From assembly GCA_009602725.1 (NCBI GenBank), contig WELB01000066.1:204170-220286 (forward strand): DNA of 16,117 bases, given 5' to 3'. This DNA is from Spirogloea muscicola (taxonomy: Eukaryota; Streptophyta; Zygnematophyceae; Spirogloeales; Spirogloeaceae). The position numbers and the translations under genes are program-made. Below, one piece after another: positions 1-9,452 of the stretch. Position 1 is the stretch's first letter; every line of letters starts with the position of its first letter. The notes under the pieces were generated by a model. It saw nothing but the letters and a program-made list of their open reading frames with translations. It was not told the DNA's origin and did no database searches.

Positions 1-15
1 TAAAAAAAAAAAAAN
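1..15. other. A-tract followed by an N: probable assembly boundary
   Basis: The window opens with a T, a run of 13 A and one N, then switches abruptly to very GC-rich sequence. An A-run ending in a single ambiguous base looks like a contig end or an unsized gap rather than a biological feature. It could also be the A-tail of an insertion lying to the left. A second single N occurs at 11830 in the middle of a reverse transcriptase gene. Confidence 0.5.
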
Positions 16-151
16 GCGGCCCTGCTTCGGCGGCCCCTTCGCCGCCCTCGGCGCTCCAAGGCCGCCGCTGCGGCCTCTGGCGGGCAGCCTGCCGCAGGGC
101 CGCAATGGCTGGGCTTGCAGGACGCCTTCCTAAACGGAAACCCACGTCGCC

Positions 152-320
152 ATGGCCGCCGCCGCCGCCGCCGCGCTTGCAACGTCAAGCTGGGCAGCGG
201 GCTCTTCGGCTCCAAGCCAATCGCTCGGGGCGGCCGGGGCTTGCGGCAGCGCGAGGAAGGATGGCCCTCTCACCCGCAGCAAGCACGACGCTCCTGCCGC
301 TGCGACGGCGGCGACGGCAG
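152..320 (+). CDS. Possible first coding exon, transit-peptide-like (weak)
   Basis: An ATG at 152 opens a frame of 56 codons that begins Met and then seven Ala, and is rich in Ala, Ser and Gly with scattered Arg and Lys and few acidic residues. This composition is typical of plastid or mitochondrial targeting peptides in green algae. The frame reaches a good donor site at 320/321 (GGCAG|GTATGG). No downstream exon can be found: from about 365 the sequence turns into retrotransposon debris, so if this was a gene its remainder is lost or lies beyond an insertion. GC-rich sequence gives spurious open frames in several phases here, so this is only a candidate. I do not recognise the protein. Confidence 0.2.
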
Positions 321-527
321 GTATGGTCATGGCGGCCTGCCTCGGCACGCCTCGGCGCACCGGCTGGTCTTCCTGACTTAGCGCTTGCTAACCAGAGGCG
401 AGGTGAGCTTCCAACGTCGTCAACTCCAATGGGCTGGCCGTTCACAGCGCTTGCTTCTTGCCCCCTTTGGCTTTGCACCAGTAAGCTGGGCAGCTCATGT
501 TGGTGGCAGGAAGGGCTTCGAACCTGC
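321..527 (+). repeat. Degenerate retrotransposon tail fragments
   Basis: Around 425-445 a GGGCTGG...CACAGC motif resembles the stem-loop of the subfamily A 3' tail found many times later in the window, but it is too diverged to delimit. At 502-531 there is a perfect 9-bp inverted repeat (GGTGGCAGG / CCTGCCACC) with a 12-nt loop. No gene is visible. Confidence 0.3.
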
Positions 528-665
528 CACCTGGTATTCAGGCATCAATCAGCGACCTTCATGTATTGACCCGTGGTACTGAGCGGGTCAATTATGCAGT
601 GGTTGATGTACGTTATCAGATGTGCTTGCCTTTGTACTTGGCCACTTTGGCCTTCGTTTGTTTCA
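528..665 (+). repeat. Subfamily B retrotransposon 3' end, degenerate copy
   Basis: The plus strand encodes ISDLHVLTRG at about 547-576, matching the C-terminal peptide of the RLE-type retrotransposons here, but one base has been lost and the TAC TGA end is out of frame. The B-type 3' UTR follows: GAGCGGGTCA, TGTGCTTGCCTTTGTACTTG, then the hairpin GGCCA-CTT-TGGCC at 640-652. The end diverges from the other B copies after the hairpin. A stretch at about 645-710 also matches 13375-13440. This is a dead fragment. Confidence 0.7.
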
Positions 666-777
666 GATACACGAAAATCTTCCTATGGAAGAGCCACTTC
701 CTTCCAAGAGCTGTTCATGTCAGGAGCGGCAACAGTGGCAACCCCCCCCACCCCATCTCTCGCTCTTGAACTCTGTT

Positions 778-930
778 TCTGACTTGCGGCTACTAAGTAG
801 AGGTTACTAAGTCATTATCCTACATGGTCCTTGCATGGTCATCCTGTCTTTCAGCACCTTTCGGCCGCTTGTCAATTCTTTTCGGGCTGGCTACTTACAG
901 CCCCCTTTGAGAGAGCCACTATCTAAGCCA
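778..930 (+). repeat. Subfamily A retrotransposon 3' end, last codons plus tail
   Basis: The codons at 778-810 read SDLRLLSRGY and stop, identical or nearly identical to the C-terminus of the long copy at 10274. A diverged A-type 3' UTR follows, with CAATTCTTTTCGGGCTGG and a stem-loop at 884-903 (GGGCTG, 8-nt loop, CAGCCC). The loop sequence differs from all other copies while the stem is kept. The sequence upstream of 778 does not match the element, so the copy is strongly 5'-truncated. Confidence 0.75.
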
Positions 931-1350
931 CTTTCTAAGCCCACTTGTAATTGCGACAGGCACTCAGCCTTAGCCTCTTACATTCAGCAATAGCATCAGG
1001 TCGCCATACCTGTACACGCTCCAAGACTCGGCCCTGGTCAGCACGTCTCACAAGCCCATACCCGTGCAAGATTACAATAATAATGCAGGACCTCAACTTA
1101 TCAAGGTGTACTCTGAAGACACAGCAGCATCCTCATTGAGCGCATCTAGCGCATCACTAGCTCACCGCTACTAATCATTGTCAATCTAACAATGCTACTC
1201 ATGTCTGCCTCAGAGAATCAGGTGCCGAATGCCTCCAACTTTCTGAGATGTTACCTCGGGAAAATTACAATCATGGACACTGATTGCAGTAAAAACAATT
1301 CAGTAGTGTAACAATCGTGTCATGGCACACTAATTCCAGACCTGAGCACG
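931..1350. other. Gene-free flank downstream of BUD32
   Basis: I see no convincing coding exon here; the open frame at 951-1139 has no recognisable product or splice context. Read on the minus strand this is the 3' flank of BUD32. A TGTAA motif lies at 1269-1265, about 80 nt past the stop codon, which is the usual polyadenylation signal in chlorophyte algae. A single TGTAA can occur by chance. Confidence 0.4.
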
Positions 1351-3368
1351 TTAGCCCACCATCACTCTCTTTCGGCCCCGCATCCGCACTGCCGACAGCC
1401 CATCAGACGAATCTCAGGCAGATAGAGCACAGACATCATCTAAAGAGCAGGCTGAGCAGGAGCAATTGGGGGGAAAATTAGCCAATAAGTGTGCGGTATG
1501 CGTGTCAATCACCACTGTATTGAATGAGTCCAGTCACATCAAGTCATCAAGTCACAGACTTTTATCACTTAGCTTTGATCAACATAGCAGACTGCATCAT
1601 TGAGCCTTCAGATAATGACGGTGGACAGTACATCGACGGTATATTGAGCCAGGAACCCTTACCTTGCGCGAGCTTGTTGAAGGTCGAGCTCCAGTAGCGG
1701 GAGGCCCTGCGATATGCTTCCAGAACAGTCTCCATCTGCAAGAAGCACGAACCACAGATTCAGAGTCGCAAGCGTACACGTGCTCAATTGACCTGAATTG
1801 CATACTGTCGTTGTGCTTATCCTCATCTCAATCAATAAATATTTATCCATTTTGAGGCAAGGTAGGCAGCTCGCCAGCGGGCCGTGGGAGGAGTGCAGCG
1901 ACGTGAGCGCCCGCTCCAGGACGTAGAGGTCAACGGCCTTGTCCTCGGGCAGCGTGCTGTTCTGGCTGAGCCCGAAGTCAATCAAGACCAGCGCAGCCCC
2001 TGCAGCGCAGGCATCGCTCCTCAGAAGCATGTTGGAGGTTGTGAGATCTCCGTGGACAAGCCCGCCATCGTGCAGCCGGGCTACCGCCGTGCCAATACTC
2101 CTCATCACCTTCTCGATATCGCCTGCACTTCTGGGACGCAGTTATGTCAGAGGGCTTCCAGGATTCTACTATTGAGCTTGTCATATTCTTGCTGGTCAAG
2201 TCTTTGATCAGTACATTAAGGTACTATATGCAGCAGCACCATGCAGGACTTTGCAAAGAGCTGCTGCAGTGCGACCGAACCTGCAGACGGTGCTGCTGGA
2301 ATATCCTGCAGAAGGAGGTCCTTCACTGACGGCCCTTGAATTCGCTCAAAAGTAAGCGAGTAAGTGATTGGGTCCACAGAAAACAAGACCGGTGTGGCAA
2401 CTCCAAGCTTCCGCGCCTTCAGCAGGCTACGGGCTTCCTACAGCAAGTTGCAGGAGTTCCACACATCAGCTCGACCGCATGGCGTAGATGCTGGACAACC
2501 TAGTAAGCAGCTCGACTGTGCAGCTACGGCAGGCCGCTATTGATGTACCCTATCCTTCTTTGGTTGCAGATAATGAAGCTGCTGGCTTTTGAAGTACTTT
2601 CAACCAGCACCTGAACAGCATTCTAACAAGGATTCAAATACACCTGTCATGAGAATCATCCTATTCTCCACTTGCTAAATCTTAGCGACATGAGGAGTAA
2701 AGGTTGCAGCATACGCCATGAAGACGACGAGACGTGAGCTTGCCATCCAGGACCGGGTGGCGGTACTTCTTGCTGAAGCGCTCCTTGACAACAGCAGGCC
2801 GCCCAAGGAACGTAGCCTCGTACACCCTCTGTAGGACAGATGAACACCCCAATGAAGTGCAAGTTGGGCGCGATACTTGATAGCAGCAAGCACATATCCG
2901 TAACCTAAACGCTCAATCAACGTGTCTTGACAATAACCTCAACCTCAACAAAGTACCCTGAACCTTAAAACCACCCTCTTACCCAAATCCTTGACCAAAA
3001 CCCTAGCAGCCCAATGTCTTCATCGCTTCTGGAATTTACGACTTGAAGCCTTGGTCGCTCAAGCGCGATATGACACGTCAGTACCAGCACCAGGCCGCAA
3101 CCTTTTTGACAATGAGCCGTCAGACGAACGTTTGGAGCTGCAGGTGCCGCTCACTCTGTGGTGACGACGGCCTTGCAGGACAAACTATAAGACATCTCAG
3201 CTTACGACGAGTCAATGAGCGACAGCACTTCCCAAACCACCGTGAGTGCGACTGCTGCCTCACCGCCTCGGCGCCCTGATTGAGCAGCACCCTTTGGCCA
3301 ACGAAGCCGTCGCCGCCGTCGCCGCCGCCGCCGCCACAGCTCAGCGACTCCTGCGCTTGCTCCCCCAT
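1351..3368 (-). CDS. BUD32: BUD32 / PRPK / TP53RK-like KEOPS kinase, six exons, apparently intact
   Basis: This is the atypical small kinase/ATPase of the KEOPS complex, which with Kae1, Pcc1 and Cgi121 makes t6A on ANN-decoding tRNAs. Exons on the minus strand: 3368-3264, 2828-2715, 2437-2281, 2122-1875, 1735-1663, 1388-1351. The phases join without a frame break into 244 aa. Landmarks: a Gly/Asp-rich N-terminus (about 11-22), QGAEA-RVYEATF at the nucleotide loop, VVKERF with the catalytic Lys at about 50, KKYRHPVLD, EARSLLKARKLGV, HGDLTTSNMLL with catalytic Asp about 151, LIDFGLS with metal-binding Asp about 174, LPEDKAVDLYVLERAL, and the basic tail RGRKRVMVG. The family has no classical C-lobe extension, so this length is normal. 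The start is the only ATG in frame before QGAEA; the frame upstream is open but lacks an ATG. Introns are 139-435 bp. Intron 4 appears to use a GC donor (CTG|GCGAGC); the others are GT-AG. Identification is secure from motifs; exact splice sites are inferred from phase and homology. Confidence 0.93.
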
Positions 3369-3490
3369 AGAGGCTGCCCACGAGTTGCTTACTCGCCACC
3401 GACGCTGCACACTTAACGGTCGGCTCTCCGCCAGCTGCTCCTCCTCCTGTGCCCTCGACCACCCTGCTGCCTCAAGCTGAGTCCTCCATC
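3369..3490. promoter_or_regulatory. Bidirectional promoter interval between BUD32 and the divergent gene
   Basis: Only 122 bp separate the BUD32 ATG (3368, minus) from the first in-frame ATG of the divergent gene (3491, plus). Both 5' UTRs and both core promoters must fit here or overlap the coding exons. I see no TATA box; the interval is CT-rich with repeated CTCC and CTGC. Shared control of the two genes is an inference from the spacing. Confidence 0.5.
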
Positions 3491-6400
3491 ATGTCTGGCG
3501 CTGCGGCGGGCTCTGGCTTGGACGACACTCGCGCAACCATGAACTGGTGGCGCAGGAGCGCTCTGCGGGCACGTCTCCAGCTGGCCCGCGCCGGCAGCTG
3601 GGTCTCGCTGGTGCCTGGCAGCTCCTTGGAGGGACCGGAGTCGTCAACTGATGCGCCTGGCGGCGGCGGCGGCGTGGGTTTCGGGTTAAGGGTTTAGCAG
3701 CTGGGTCTGTGAGAGAGTTTGGGGAAAGCCCGAGGGTTCAGGGTTTAGCTCCTGGATCTGTGAGAGCTTGGGCAAGTAGCCGGGATTTCTGCTGGGCGAG
3801 TCTCGGCAAGAAGAAGTTAAAAGAAAGGCCCTTCCAGTAGGGGGCGATGGGGGTGTGATCAGCCTGCCCAAGAAATATGATTGCAATAAGGTCAAAGGGG
3901 CCAGAAATGTGTCAGCAGTCACCAGAATCAGTGAGGAGAAAGAAATAGCTCTTCCAATTCACGGCAATGGCTGTGAGAACTCTCGGGGGCCTGTGGAGTT
4001 CTAATAGCTTCTGCTAGGACTGGCGTCACGGACTGCAGCACGCAGCTGCCTGCAGCTCCTCGCCCGCCGCGCTCCACTACTGCGGCGGCTAGGCCTCAAC
4101 CTCAAACCCAAAATTCTTTACGCTAGATCTGCATCCCGGACCCCTGCCGAATGGAGCTCGAGGGCGTGGCGTCGCTGGCGCTGCTGTCCGGCGGCGGCCT
4201 CTCCGGCCACTTCGTGGACGCCGCCACCCGCCGATGCATCGGCCTCATGGCCACAGGCACGTCGCCACAACCCCCACGAGGTCTGCACCGGGCGAGGCCC
4301 GTCTAGTGGTAGCAGCTCGTGGCTATGCTCGGACGTTGGTTCAGACTCCAGGTCCATGTTATGCTTATTGGTGTTTGACTGTAGCGACTGAGGCTCGCCT
4401 CGGATTTAATTGGGGTTCCTCCATCCTTTCTCCATCAGATTCGACATACTTGATGCTTGCTCATCTTGTGTGACGTAGCTACAGCTCAAGCTCTCAGAGT
4501 CAAGCTCAGGGGCAGCCCACGATGTCAGAAACCGTCTGTCGAACTTCCCAGTTCCCCATCAGGAATACCTATGCATCACTCCTAAGACATCTCCTCGCTT
4601 GGTTGCCACCTTCAGAGCTGGCTTGCGAGCGGGAGTGCAGCCGCGGGGAGGACGCTGCGCTGCTCCGCCTCACGCTCATCGATTTTCAGGTGTGTGCAGC
4701 CAGCAATGGGCACGGCTCCATGTGGCCAGCCTGCAGCTGCTCTTCTGGTGGCTCCTCATCACAAGGAGTGCAGACCCAGTTGGCAGCATCATGGAACATA
4801 AGGCTCAGGGCTCGACGTCTGAGCACATTGCACTGCACAGCTGCAACATGGATTGCTGGCTAACGAGGCGTCCAGCACCATGGGCTAGTTGGGAGGCCAC
4901 CATAAGGCCACCCTCTTCTTCCCACGCTGCACTGACCGACAGTCAGGCGCTGCCTCTGGAGTGCTGCAGTCTGGCACCGAGCAGGCGGTGGTTGTTGAAA
5001 AGCAGGGCGGTGATGCAGCCAGGCTCGCCACAGCTGTGCATGCCCACGGGTGAGGGAGAGCGCAGCCTCCGTCTGAGCACCCATCAAGGCCACCATGTCG
5101 ATAAGTAGCTGCTGTCGTCCTCAACATGATTGGGTCTGACCTGGGACGTGCTATCATCATGCCAGATCAGGGCTCAGGATATGAGGCTCTTAAGACTTGG
5201 GTTCAATGTTGCAGCAGTTGACACAGCGGCTGCATGTGCCGGGGTGCTTGAAACGAAAGGTGGGAAAGCACTGTTATCGAGGACGTGAGTCGGTGTAAAG
5301 CAGAGGGCGCTGTGCAAGTCCACTTTGACTGCGAAACGCTGCTCACGGGCCAGGCTGCCGACGCACATCTGCGACGTTTTCTTCCAAAGCTGATGGACCT
5401 CTCGCCTGTAGGTACGCAGTCCACCTGGGGTCTTGTAGGCGCTTGATGTCCAATGCTTTCAACCCCCAGTCTGTTACACTTCCAATTATGGCAAACTCCC
5501 CGTTGTGCAATACATACCATATTCTGATCCGTCAAGTTGCAACTACACCCGGCTTTACTAATCTGACCACGATGAAGAAGTCAGTCCATTATGTGCACGG
5601 TGGCTTGCTAATCAGGCTTACGAATCCTTTGATGCTCTGTGCAGTAAACATCGGGCCCATGCGGGTCAGCAATTTTCATATAGAGGGTGCTGGGGTGCCC
5701 AGCCCTACCTCCTCGGCACCTGGACAGTCTCCGGCCCAGTCGCAAGCGCAAGCGCAGGCGGGTAATGGTGTCATGCAAGAGGCCTCCTCACACTTGCCGA
5801 GGGGAACAATAGAGCAGGCACTGAACCAGGCCTTAGACCAGGAACAAGTGCAGATGGAGCATCATGCGCATCCTGAAGCAGAAGGCGAAGTTGCTCCAGC
5901 AGGCGCCTCGAAATCAGAGGCAATTGACGATTTTGACCTCCAATCTGAGGCTGCAGAGCTTCAAAATCGGAGTGTAGTGGTGGAGGAGGCTGCACACAGG
6001 GGAAAGTCTGTAGATGATGACATTCGGCATTTTCTGCTACAGGAGCTCGAACGAGAAGGCCTTCCAGAGACGCTGGCATGGTCATCAGTTGAGCCCACAA
6101 CTTGGCTGGGTCCGCTGAGCGTAGAGACCAGCCAAGTGGTAGACTGAGCTGAGCGCAGGGTGGTAGAGTGATGCGAGACAAAAGTTGTTGCTGATGGCAA
6201 GCGGATGGCGCAGAAGCAGACTGGTGCTGGCTCCGCTGCACTGAGATATGACATGCACCAGTCTAGCCTTTGTGGCGCAGCCATATTTCTGCTGTTGGCC
6301 AGGCGATTAGCACCCTTGTCTGCGGCAGTAAGTCAACGAAAGAATGCCGAATATGCCAACAAATTGTTGCTGAATGAGTAAAGCATGTGCGTTGCATACC

Positions 6401-6915
6401 AGCAAATCTTATATGGTCCGCAGCGTGCTAGCCATGGCTGACAGCGCTGCTCTGCAGTATATGGCAATGGCGCTGACATTGGCAGTGGCCTTGCCTTCAC
6501 AACGTCCTCTGTTGAATTAGGGTCCAGCACCATTGAGCTCTTGCAGTGGCTGGACTGTGACTGGGAGGTGCGGTTGAAGCTCGGTAGTGCAAAGGACATG
6601 GACTTGGGTCGTACGTCGTTGGAGAACCTTGTGGATGTCGGATTCAGACAGGCCGTGAAGACGATCGCTACCAGGCTCAGCTCTCAGATAGCACGCTGTG
6701 ATCCAGCAGTTTCTGCAGTATCCCGGCCCATCAGTGACAATCTTGCAGTAGCCAAATTTCCTGTGGACTGCCTGCAGCTGGGGCATGCTGAGGCAAGTTA
6801 CCCGTCTTCACCATTCACCTTTGCTGCACCAGATTGATCTTTGAGATCAGGTCTAGTTGTTCTATTCCATGGAGATGTGCAGATGGTCCTTTACGATCCA
6901 CCTCAAGCTATGTGA
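3491..6915 (+). CDS. Multi-exon protein of unknown function, divergent from BUD32
   Basis: Likely exons: 3491-3673, 4127-4256, 4616-4689, 5306-5411, 5684 to about 6109, 6521-6792, 6883-6915. The first five phases fit without a break. The last two also fit each other: a 272-nt exon ends GAG|GCAAGT and the final exon reads MVLYDPPQAM and stops. The join between 6109 and 6521 uses a poor donor (GTCCGC), so an extra exon or a stop at 6145-6147 remains possible, which would make 6521-6915 a separate gene. The product is mainly helical in appearance: NWWRRSALRARLQLARAGSW near the N-terminus, then IPDPCRMELEGVASLALL, FDCETLLTGQAADAHLRRFL, an Ala/Gln/Ser-rich linker (about 5700-5770), an acidic segment, and a conserved-looking C-terminal block (LLQWLDCDWEVRLKLGS, LVDVGFRQAVKTIATRL, NLAVAKFPVDCLQLGHAE). 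No signal peptide or membrane segment is visible. I do not recognise the family. Two introns appear to use GC donors (4256/4257 and 6792/6793). It is transcribed divergently from BUD32 and ends 115 bp from the F-box gene. Confidence 0.6.
3683..3783 (+). repeat. Tandem 51-bp duplication with telomere-like motifs in the first intron
   Basis: Two imperfect units (3683-3733 and 3734-3783) share GGGTT-AGGGTTTAGC, CTGG-TCTGTGAGAG and a GGG-AA-CC end. Each contains GGGTTTAG (3690-3697 and 3741-3748), the reverse of the plant telo-box CTAAACCC. A forward AAACCCTA also occurs at 2998-3005 in BUD32 intron 1. The units lie just downstream of the inferred first donor site of the plus-strand gene. Confidence 0.6.
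4690..5305 (+). other. Long intron of the unknown gene; no exon recognised
   Basis: This 616-bp interval separates the exon ending LTLIDFQ|GTGTGT from the exon beginning GAVQVHFDCE. The phases on both sides are 0, so direct joining works. The open frames inside it, on both strands, have no splice context or recognisable motif. A small exon whose length is a multiple of three could hide here. Confidence 0.4.
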
Positions 6916-7030
6916 CCAGTCAAGGCTGTGGCTTCTACTGCGATTCCTCTTGTTCTTATACAATGCTCAGGAGTGCTGCTCAAGAAGTCTTCTGTTGCCT
7001 GATGTGCGCAATTAAGAAGCGAGTGGCTGT

Positions 7031-9116
7031 TCACTTAGCAGACACAGACGAGACATGTGCCACCCTCTTCCTGCAAGTAGCTGTCAACAAAGATATTTGG
7101 AAAAGAATATATGAAATAGCAGTCTCATGATGAACGCGAAATTTGAAGAAGTAATTATGAGCTAGACCAAAGTCGGCCTCCCATTGCACTTCCACCCTCT
7201 CCAGACGAGCTACTCTTGCACGATGCAAAGTGATTTTTGCAACATCTTGCGGCAGCTGTTTGACCTTTGTATAAGAGAGGCCGGCCACATGCACAGATGC
7301 TAGTTGGCTGCAAGTGGCTAGGAGGTCGGCAATGATCTGGATGTATTCACTCTCGGGGAAACGCTGGCAACAGCATAAGCGCACAACTTGCAGGCTTGTG
7401 CATGGGCTCACCAAGCCAGAGATACTCTGATACTTTCCCTCACCTCCATCTATGTTTGACTTTAAGTCATATCTTGCTCTGCTCCGCCTGCGCGTCATTG
7501 CCAACTCTGTAGGGCATGGAAGTGCCTTCAATCTGTCCTCAAAGCACCATCTATCCTCACTCCTTGAAAAGGGCACATCACCAAGCTCCAGGCTAACAAG
7601 CTTACTGCAACCGGCAAGGATTGTTGCCCAGTCCTCGTCAAGGTGCAGCTGAAAGATTTCAGCAAGTTGAAGTGCTGATAGGCCAGAGCACCAGCCGCCG
7701 AACTTCCAGAAGCTATGCATAAATTCGTTTGTGCCCCAACACCAAGAATCAAAGTTGAGGGAACGGAGCGATTGAAGACTGGTAGGGAAGTTCAAGTCCG
7801 TCCCAAGGAAATGAATTCTTTGAAGACTAAGGGCCACCAAGTGGGGGGCCTTGGCCAAGAAGGCACCAAAAGGCAAAGCTGTCACCGTCCACCAATTTAA
7901 CCTCAGCACCAAAAGGGATGGAAGCTCGTTGAAAGAAACCAGCCACGAATCGAGGGCACCACCTGAGCCAAGAATATGGAGTTCTTGCAACTGCGAGCAA
8001 GAGGCAGCTAGGTCCTTGATAGCATCAGTGTTGTCATCATCTGCTGAGATGCGCATCTCTACTACCTGCAACCTCGAGAATGCTGTAGCTAACTCCGTCG
8101 GCAGCCCGTGGCAAATCCAGGCCCTGAGGCTGAGAAACCGCAGCAGCGAGCAGCATGATGACATTAGCGCCTCAAAGGAGACTGCCGACAGCCTTGGACA
8201 GGCTTTAAAGCCGACCTGCTTCAGCAGCGGGCAAGCGGAGGCAAGTGCTATAATGCCGGCGTCCGTAATGTTTGCATAGCCAGTCAAGAGGAGCGATCGT
8301 AGCTGCGGCAAATTGTTGGCAATGTATAGAATTCCTGCGTCTGTGAGAGGGATAGAGGGCCGCTCGGAGCTGCTAAGCTCGAGCTGCGTGAGACGCTTGC
8401 ACGAGACAACGATAATTTGGATGTCCGCGTCTGCAGAGGGCGTCATCAATCACACCGGCCCATCAGACGCACATCATTTAACAAGAAGGGAAGGCCGATT
8501 TGCACTGCATCGACAGGGTATTGACCATCTATACCAAGCATCAGAGTACGTACTGCAGAATGGAGTAGCAGCTTACCAGAGAAGCCGCAGTCGAACATGG
8601 AGAGGCTTTCGAGGGCCGTAAGCTGGACAAGAACGGAGACCAGAACAGCCCGGGGGCGCTGGAGAACCAGCCCCCGCAGAACCCGTGCACGGGCAACGAG
8701 AGCACTTAGACCGTCAATCAGCCGCTCTGTCAGTACGTGGATGTGGTCAGCGTGTTGGCAATCGGACCGCAGGGTCACCCGCAGGTGGAGAGTGCAGTGC
8801 CGGCCGTCAGCGAGCGGAAGCTGGAGAGTCTCTCGGAGAAGTTGAAGGTGAGGTGTAGCCGCGTGAGGTTCGGGAAGGCTGTGGCCAGCGCCGGGCCGAG
8901 CTCCCGCTTCCTGAGCACCGACGGCGCCTGCCGGGTGGAGAGCTGCCTGCGCTCGCGCAGCGCGAGCTCGGTGACGGAGGCCTTGACCAGGCGGCGCCAG
9001 CGGCGGCAGACGCGCGCGAGCGGGAGCCAGCCGGAGGCGCCGAGCTGGGCGTGGGCGGGCGGCGCGGCGGCGCGGGCGAGGATTGCCGCCAGGCACCCGT
9101 CCGGCAGGCCGTCCAT
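7031..9116 (-). CDS. F-box / leucine-rich-repeat protein, two exons, one apparent frameshift
   Basis: The probable role is substrate recognition in an SCF-type ubiquitin ligase. Exon 1 (9116-8577) begins MDGLPDGCLAAIL and continues to LPLARVCRRWRRLV, the hallmark pattern of an N-terminal F-box (residues about 3-50). LRR-like text follows (FPNLTRLHLTFN, LTALESLSMFDCGFS). Donor G|GTAAGC at 8577/8576 and acceptor CTCTGCAG at 8431 join in phase 1; the 146-bp intron is canonical. Exon 2 (8430-7031) carries cysteine-containing LRRs such as LTDAGILYIANNLPQL and ITDAGIIALASACPLL, then less regular repeats to the stop. The reading frame changes inside exon 1 at about 8830-8785: the F-box frame stops at 8775, while LHLRVTLRSD continues in another frame. 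One missing base explains this, and the corrected length would be about 646 aa. It is either a sequencing error in GC-rich DNA or a real lesion. The F-box frame stays open upstream into a retrotransposon tail, so 9116 was chosen as start by F-box position. Confidence 0.82.
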
Positions 9117-9150
9117 GGCGGGCGAGAGCGTCGGGAAGACTGCGGCTGAG

Positions 9151-9335
9151 AAATGCGTGTATATTATGAGATGGGGAGGCCATGTGTGGCCAAGTACAAA
9201 GGCAAGCACATTGGACAAATGTACGTCACCTGCTGCTAAGCTGACCCGCTCAGTAACCACGAGTCAGCACATAGAGGTCGCTAGCTGACGCTCGATTACC
9301 GGACGGCAATTGACTAGCTCTTGTGCCAAAGAGCT
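9151..9335 (-). repeat. Subfamily B retrotransposon 3' end upstream of the F-box gene
   Basis: Read on the minus strand, SDLYVLTRGY and a stop (TGA at 9252-9250) are followed by the B-type 3' UTR: GCGGGTCAGCTTAGCAGCAG, TGTGCTTGCCTTTGTACTTG, the hairpin GGCCA-CACA-TGGCC (9191-9178) and the terminal ACACGCATT at about 9151. The end of the element lies 35 bp before the F-box ATG, in the same orientation. It probably supplies part of that gene's 5' UTR or promoter. Confidence 0.85.
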
Positions 9336-9364
9336 GAGAGAGGGAAGCGGCTGCTGATATGAAA

Positions 9365-9395
9365 GAATCGGCTGTGAAAAGCCAGCCAGATGCAT
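9365..9395 (-). repeat. Isolated subfamily A tail stem-loop
   Basis: GGCTG at 9370-9374 and CAGCC at 9383-9387 enclose TGAAAAGC on the plus strand. On the minus strand this reads GGCTGGCTTTTCACAGCC, the core of the A-type tail hairpin. Little else of the tail is recognisable. Confidence 0.6.
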
Positions 9396-9452
9396 ACAGG
9401 TGTTCATGACGGAGCCAAAGGCTAGGCAGACAGGGCGCGCCCTCAATACCGA

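Noticed and set aside
115-381. Copia-type RT fragment suggested by AFLNGN at about 121-138
   Set aside because: Only six residues match, in one of several open frames of very GC-rich DNA, with no neighbouring RT motifs.
502-535. tRNA gene
   Set aside because: The T-arm does not pair properly, no anticodon arm or A box is visible, and the sequence lies in repeat debris.
3683-3748. Interstitial telomere array
   Set aside because: Only isolated, imperfect GGGTTTAG-like units occur, not a run of tandem telomere repeats.
5771-6284. Minus-strand open frames of 156 and 107 aa
   Set aside because: They are antisense to the Gln/Ala-rich and acidic exon of the plus-strand gene and lack motifs or splice context.
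7452-8279. Plus-strand open frames opposite the LRR exon
   Set aside because: They are shadows of the clear LRR coding frame on the minus strand.
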